This document shows, in pieces, positions 60,743-64,000 of a stretch of DNA of 64,000 nt. Origin of the DNA: CAYMZZ01 sp047600605 (GTDB lineage Bacteria > Bacteroidota > Bacteroidia > Chitinophagales > Chitinophagaceae); assembly GCA_047600605.1 (NCBI GenBank), contig JASGKK010000003.1, positions 1,059,178-1,123,177 of the forward strand. Direction: 5' to 3'. The position numbers and the translations under genes were made by a program. Each line of letters starts with the position of its first letter. Position 1 is the first letter of the stretch. Below the pieces are notes generated by a model, which did not search any database, was not told the DNA's origin, and saw only the letters and a list, made by a program, of their open reading frames with translations.

Positions 60743-61612
60743 TTACAATTCTTCCAGCTTAAAAAATGCATTGGGCCGGATTCCCTTTTCTGTTTGTTGT
60801 ATCGTACAGCATTCATGTACAGGGTCATGTTCAAAAAACAGGACATAATCATTTGTAACAGCCTCCTGCAAAAAGCTTTTCTTTTCGCCCAGCGTGGTAA
60901 GCGGAAACATATCGTAGGCCATTACATAAGGCAATGGCATATGCCCGGCAGAAGGGAGCAGATCGGCCATATATACAATTGTGTGTCCTTTGTACTGCAA
61001 CTGGGGCAGCATCATACTCTGTGTATGACCATCCACAAAACGGATATCAAAGCCTTCGGCAAATGAAGCTCTTCTGAGTTGATTGTTGTCAGCAACATTA
61101 TTGCCGGTATCTGCAACAAATTTCAACTGACCGCTTTGCTCAATAGGCAGGATATTTTCTTTCAGGAAAGAGGCTTTTTCCCGGTCATTGGGGTGTACTG
61201 CCCAGTTCCAGTGAGCGGCATTGCTCCAGAATACAGCATTGGGAAATGCAGGCACCAGTTGCTCTCCCTCCCGTTTGATAGATCCGCCGCAATGATCAAA
61301 ATGCAGGTGGGTCAGGAATACATCAGTAATATCATTGCGGGTAAATCCATGTTTTTTCAGGGAGCCATCGAGGGAGTCGTCGCCATGCAGATAGTAATGA
61401 CCAAAGAATTTGGCATCCTGTTTATCGCCCATACCCGTATCAACCAGTATCAGCCGGTTGCCATCCTCGATCAGCAGGGAGCGTAATGCCCAGCTGCACA
61501 TATTGTTTTCATCGGCCGGATTGATCTTATTCCACATGCTCTTGGGCACCACACCAAACATAGCGCCGCCATCCAGTTTGAAATAGCCCGTGTTGACAGA
61601 GTAAAGCTTCAT
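60743..61612 (-). CDS. MBL-fold metallo-hydrolase
   Basis: 289-aa metallo-beta-lactamase-fold hydrolase without signal peptide. Metal motif H102-L-H104-F-D106-H107 in VFLTHLHFDHCGG, preceded by LILVDTGMGDKQ. Further ligands are probably the His in WSNAAHWNWA or FVDGHTQSMM and the Asp in VYMADLLPS, with a late His in LFFEHDPVHE. Longer than and distinct from the other MBL gene at 1442. It resembles N-acyl homoserine lactonase/YtnP-type hydrolases, but the substrate cannot be told. Convergent with the DUF3108 gene, 8 bases apart. Confidence 0.87.
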   Translation of the reverse strand: MKLYSVNTGYFKLDGGAMFGVVPKSMWNKINPADENNMCSWALRSLLIEDGNRLILVDTGMGDKQDAKFFGHYYLHGDDSLDGSLKKHGFTRNDITDVFLTHLHFDHCGGSIKREGEQLVPAFPNAVFWSNAAHWNWAVHPNDREKASFLKENILPIEQSGQLKFVADTGNNVADNNQLRRASFAEGFDIRFVDGHTQSMMLPQLQYKGHTIVYMADLLPSAGHMPLPYVMAYDMFPLTTLGEKKSFLQEAVTNDYVLFFEHDPVHECCTIQQTEKGIRPNAFFKLEEL

Positions 61613-61641
61613 ATGCGGATTATTAACAGGTATAAATACAA

Positions 61642-62970
61642 TTAGTCTTTCAGTTCGCGAAGGCGGCCGGTAAGTGGTTTATAGGCATACAGCAGGGCCA
61701 GCAGGGCGCAGATAAAGAAGACACCCAGGGCTACGATACTGTTGCGCATATTACCGGTCAGCTCTTCGAGGTAAGCAAAGGTAAAGATGCCGATCACGAT
61801 GGCAATCTTTTCCGTTACATCATAAAAGCTGAAAAAGCTGGTGGTGTCCTGTGTTTGGGGCAGCAGCTTGCTGTAGGTGCTGCGGCTCATACTCTGAATA
61901 CCTCCCATTACCAGGCCTACGATGGAAGCCAGGATATAAAACTGTGTTTGCGTTTGTACATGATATCCGGCCACACATACGCCGATCCATACCAGTACGG
62001 CCAGCGTGATCACCCACCAGTTGCCGATCCGTTTACTCAGCCTGCTCATACCAATAGCGCCGGGTATGGCTACCAGTTGTATCAGGATGATGGTGATAAG
62101 CAGTTTGGGTTCGTCATCGGGATTGGGAAAAATTTCCTTTTTGGCAAAACCAGCGGCTACGAGCATCACGGTTTGTACGCCCATACTGTACAGGAAAAAG
62201 CTGAACAAAAAACGTTTGAGTGAAGGCATATGCGAAAGTTGCCGCCATACAATGCCGAGTTCATGAAAGCCATTGATCAGTACATTCTTTTTTGACTGGC
62301 GTTCTGCTTTACTGCTCAGTGGCATGGCCCGCAGGGTGATCTGTGCAAAACCAAACCACCAGATACCGGTGAGCAGAAATGAAACCCGCGCACCAATGGT
62401 GCCATCTTCTTTACTAAGGCCAAACAACTCCGGCTTCAGGATCACAACAAAGCAGATGATCTGCAGCAGTACGCTGCCGATATAGCCCATGGCAAAGCCC
62501 TTGGCACTGATGCGGTCCTGGTCTGCAGGGGCAGCAATATCAGGTAAATAAGAATTGTAAAATACGAGGCTGCTCCAGAACCCGACAGCAGCTATCGCAA
62601 ACGCGATCATGCCGTATTCGATATTGTCTTTTGTAAACCAGAACAAAGCCACGCAGGCCGAAGAGCCTACATAACAGAACCAGCGCAACCATACTTTTTT
62701 ATTTCTCCGGTAGTCGGCAATAGAGCTGAGAATAGGAGACGAGATGGCGACCAGAAAAAATACAAGAGCGAGCACATAATTCTGCAGAGCGGTATTGACA
62801 AACTGACGACCAAAGAAGTTGACATAAGAAGGTTGCGACGGATCGCTGGCAGCAGTAATGCCCACATAATAAGCTGGGAAAATGGTGGAGGTGATCACCA
62901 GGTTATAAGCAGAGTTGGCCCAGTCATACATAGCCCAGGCGTTCACTACTTTTTTAGGAGCCGTTTGCAT
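61642..62970 (-). CDS. UMF1-family MFS transporter
   Basis: 442-aa inner-membrane transporter with about 12 helices of the UMF1 (Atg22-like) group of the major facilitator superfamily. The N-terminus KVVNAWAMYDWANSAYNLVI is the family signature. Other elements are LGSVLLQIICFVVI-like helix pairs, the central cytoplasmic loop (SKAERQSKKNVLINGFHELG) and GLVMGGIQSMSRSTYSKLLP. Substrates are poorly known; amino-acid efflux is suggested for relatives. The upstream region (62971-63163) contains a repeat block. Confidence 0.88.
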   Translation of the reverse strand: MQTAPKKVVNAWAMYDWANSAYNLVITSTIFPAYYVGITAASDPSQPSYVNFFGRQFVNTALQNYVLALVFFLVAISSPILSSIADYRRNKKVWLRWFCYVGSSACVALFWFTKDNIEYGMIAFAIAAVGFWSSLVFYNSYLPDIAAPADQDRISAKGFAMGYIGSVLLQIICFVVILKPELFGLSKEDGTIGARVSFLLTGIWWFGFAQITLRAMPLSSKAERQSKKNVLINGFHELGIVWRQLSHMPSLKRFLFSFFLYSMGVQTVMLVAAGFAKKEIFPNPDDEPKLLITIILIQLVAIPGAIGMSRLSKRIGNWWVITLAVLVWIGVCVAGYHVQTQTQFYILASIVGLVMGGIQSMSRSTYSKLLPQTQDTTSFFSFYDVTEKIAIVIGIFTFAYLEELTGNMRNSIVALGVFFICALLALLYAYKPLTGRLRELKD

Positions 62971-63024
62971 ATTGAAGACGGTGTTTGTGGGTGTGAATAT
63001 AGAGAAAAGAGAAAGAAATGAGCA

Positions 63025-63166
63025 GATTTGAAGATTTGAGAATTTGAAGATGAGGTTTAAGTAATAAGTTCTAAGTAGTAAGGTTTAAATTTTCCGGAGT
63101 ACACAAATAGTTACAATCCTAAAGATCATCTTCAAATTATCAAATCTTCAAATTTTCAAATCATTA
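63025..63166. repeat. Word-repeat inverted pair upstream of the UMF1 gene
   Basis: Arm 63025-63053 and arm 63126-63154 are complementary at about 27 of 29 positions (GATTTGAAGATTTGA units). A TTTAAGTAATAAGTTCTAAG word lies between. On the minus strand the uppP stop TAA is followed directly by TGATTTGAAAATTTG. Confidence 0.85.
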
Positions 63167-63928
63167 CCCGATTGTCTTCGTCAGCAGCAACACCAGCAGT
63201 ATCAGCCCAGCAATGATGCGATAGATACCCCATACACGGAAGCCATATTTTTTCAGGAAGCCGATAAAGAAGCGGATAGCCAGCAGGGCTACGATAAAAG
63301 CAGTCACATTGCCGAGCAGGAAACGGAATCATCGTCTCCCGGTTTTGGGTGATCAGTTGATATCCTTTATGTGTATCGCCGGCAATACCCCTAGTTTTTC
63401 AGAAAAATGGAGTAGACCGTAACGGCCAGCATGGAGGCACAGCCAGGAAAAAGAAAATTGAGCAGCAGCACCGGACTCGACTTTTCGCTGGATGCCCCCA
63501 ATGATGGAAGCAGCAGAACGTCTTACGCCGGGCATCATGGCCAGGCATTGCCAGAAACCTATGATGATAGCTTTCGGGAATACTGATCCTGCTTTCATCG
63601 GTGACCTCCGGATGGCGAAATACCCGGTCAATAAAAAGGAGGATCACACCGCCTGCTATCATTACAATAGCAATGGGCAGGGGACTGGAAAGTAGTGCTT
63701 CAATTTTGTCGTTGAGCAGATAGCCCAATATCAGCGCAGGCAGTACAGCCAGCGCCAGTTTGAAGTAGAACGAAGGGTTTTTGAAATCAAAAAACTTTCG
63801 CCAGTATAGTACCACCACGGCCAGTATAGCACCAAACTGAATAGATACCTGGAACATTTTCACAAATTCATCTTCCTGTATGCCCATGGCAGTACTGGCA
63901 AAGATCATGTGGGCAGTAGAGGAGATGG
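63164..63928 (-). pseudogene. uppP: Undecaprenyl-diphosphate phosphatase, 5'-truncated and multiply frameshifted in this sequence
   Basis: Recycles undecaprenyl pyrophosphate for cell-wall synthesis; inner membrane. From the 5' end ISSTAHMIFASTAMGIQEDE reads well (family catalytic LPISSTxH motif). Then, between about 63580 and 63300, pieces FPKAIIIGFWQCLAMMPGV, SIIGGIQRKVESGAAAQFSF, MLAVTVYSIFLKN, GVLPAIHIK, QLITQNRETMIPF and LLGNVTAFIVALLAIRFFIG occur in successive different frames, implying at least five indels. The end ILLVLLLTKTIG and TAA (63164) is normal. The N-terminus is cut off by adapter sequence at 63929. The real gene is probably intact. Confidence 0.8.
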
Positions 63929-64000
63929 AGGTGCTGTTCGGATTCTATCGTGTTTCCCTATTAACCTTAGCAATACGTACTGGTCGAAGGCGTCAACAGC
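63929..64000. other. Untrimmed Oxford Nanopore native-barcode adapter (not biological)
   Basis: AGGTGCTG (63929-63936) is the barcode flank. Bases 63937-63960 match, by memory, the reverse complement of native barcode NB04. TTAACCTTAGCAATACGT (63961-63978) is the other flank and start of the ligation adapter, after which similarity decays. Bases after about 63928 should not be annotated as genome. Confidence 0.88.

Noticed and set aside
63353..63908. Two overlapping genes at the window end
   Set aside because: Both are frame fragments of uppP caused by indels next to adapter sequence.

Overview
The window looks like a chromosomal segment of a Bacteroidota bacterium, probably Chitinophagales/Chitinophagaceae (inference). 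The signs are several type IX secretion (T9SS) cargo proteins with C-terminal sorting tails, two CarboxypepD_reg-type TonB-dependent receptors, an atpBEFHA operon with a signal-peptide-bearing subunit a, and repeated Bacteroidota-type -7 promoter boxes (TAnnTTTG). Most of the window is ordinary chromosome. I see no tRNA, rRNA, CRISPR array, prophage or transposase.

Layout. 0-5.3 kb: 3' part of rodA, a metallo-beta-lactamase-fold hydrolase bracketed by about 120-bp inverted repeats, an ECF sigma factor operon, and a transketolase C-terminal subunit. 5.3-12.9 kb: galE, a phosphate transporter with its DUF47 partner, then a TonB receptor with a beta-helix lipoprotein. 12.9-22.1 kb: a frameshifted transglutaminase-like gene, a hairpin-rich intergenic region with a possible sRNA, a glycosyltransferase, an LpxH-like phosphatase, an alkaline-phosphatase-superfamily enzyme, a four-gene operon (4-TM protein, methyltransferase, DUF2071, DoxX-like) and a PhoR/PhoB-like two-component pair. 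22.4-31.3 kb: a secreted protein with a caspase/CHAT-like His...Cys C-terminus, an MsbA-like ABC exporter and atpBEFHA. 31.3-37.9 kb: a T9SS cargo gene behind a leader with two mutually exclusive stems, then a TonB receptor operon ending in its probable winged-helix regulator. 38-41.9 kb: an ABC-2 type exporter, a LolA-like protein and pdxA. 41.9-55.3 kb: four large T9SS cargo genes. 55.3-63.9 kb: rsmA, a 2-hydroxyacid dehydrogenase, greA with a leader attenuator, a HIT protein, ruvC, a flippase-like membrane protein, a DUF3108 protein, a second MBL hydrolase, a UMF1-type MFS transporter and uppP.

The most unusual feature is a small set of AT-rich intergenic words, such as GATTTGAAGATTTGA, TAAGTAATAAGTTGTAAG, GTGGTCAGTGGCCAGT, TAGTTGACAG and TTTAAACCCTTTATACCC. 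They recur across the window, usually as inverted or tandem copies, and often begin exactly at a stop codon or end exactly at a start codon.

Data quality matters here. The last 72 bases match an untrimmed Oxford Nanopore native-barcode adapter (barcode NB04, from memory). The adjoining uppP gene has several frameshifts. pdxA and the transglutaminase-like gene each look intact apart from one single-base indel. These breaks should be treated as probable sequencing errors before any are called pseudogenes.
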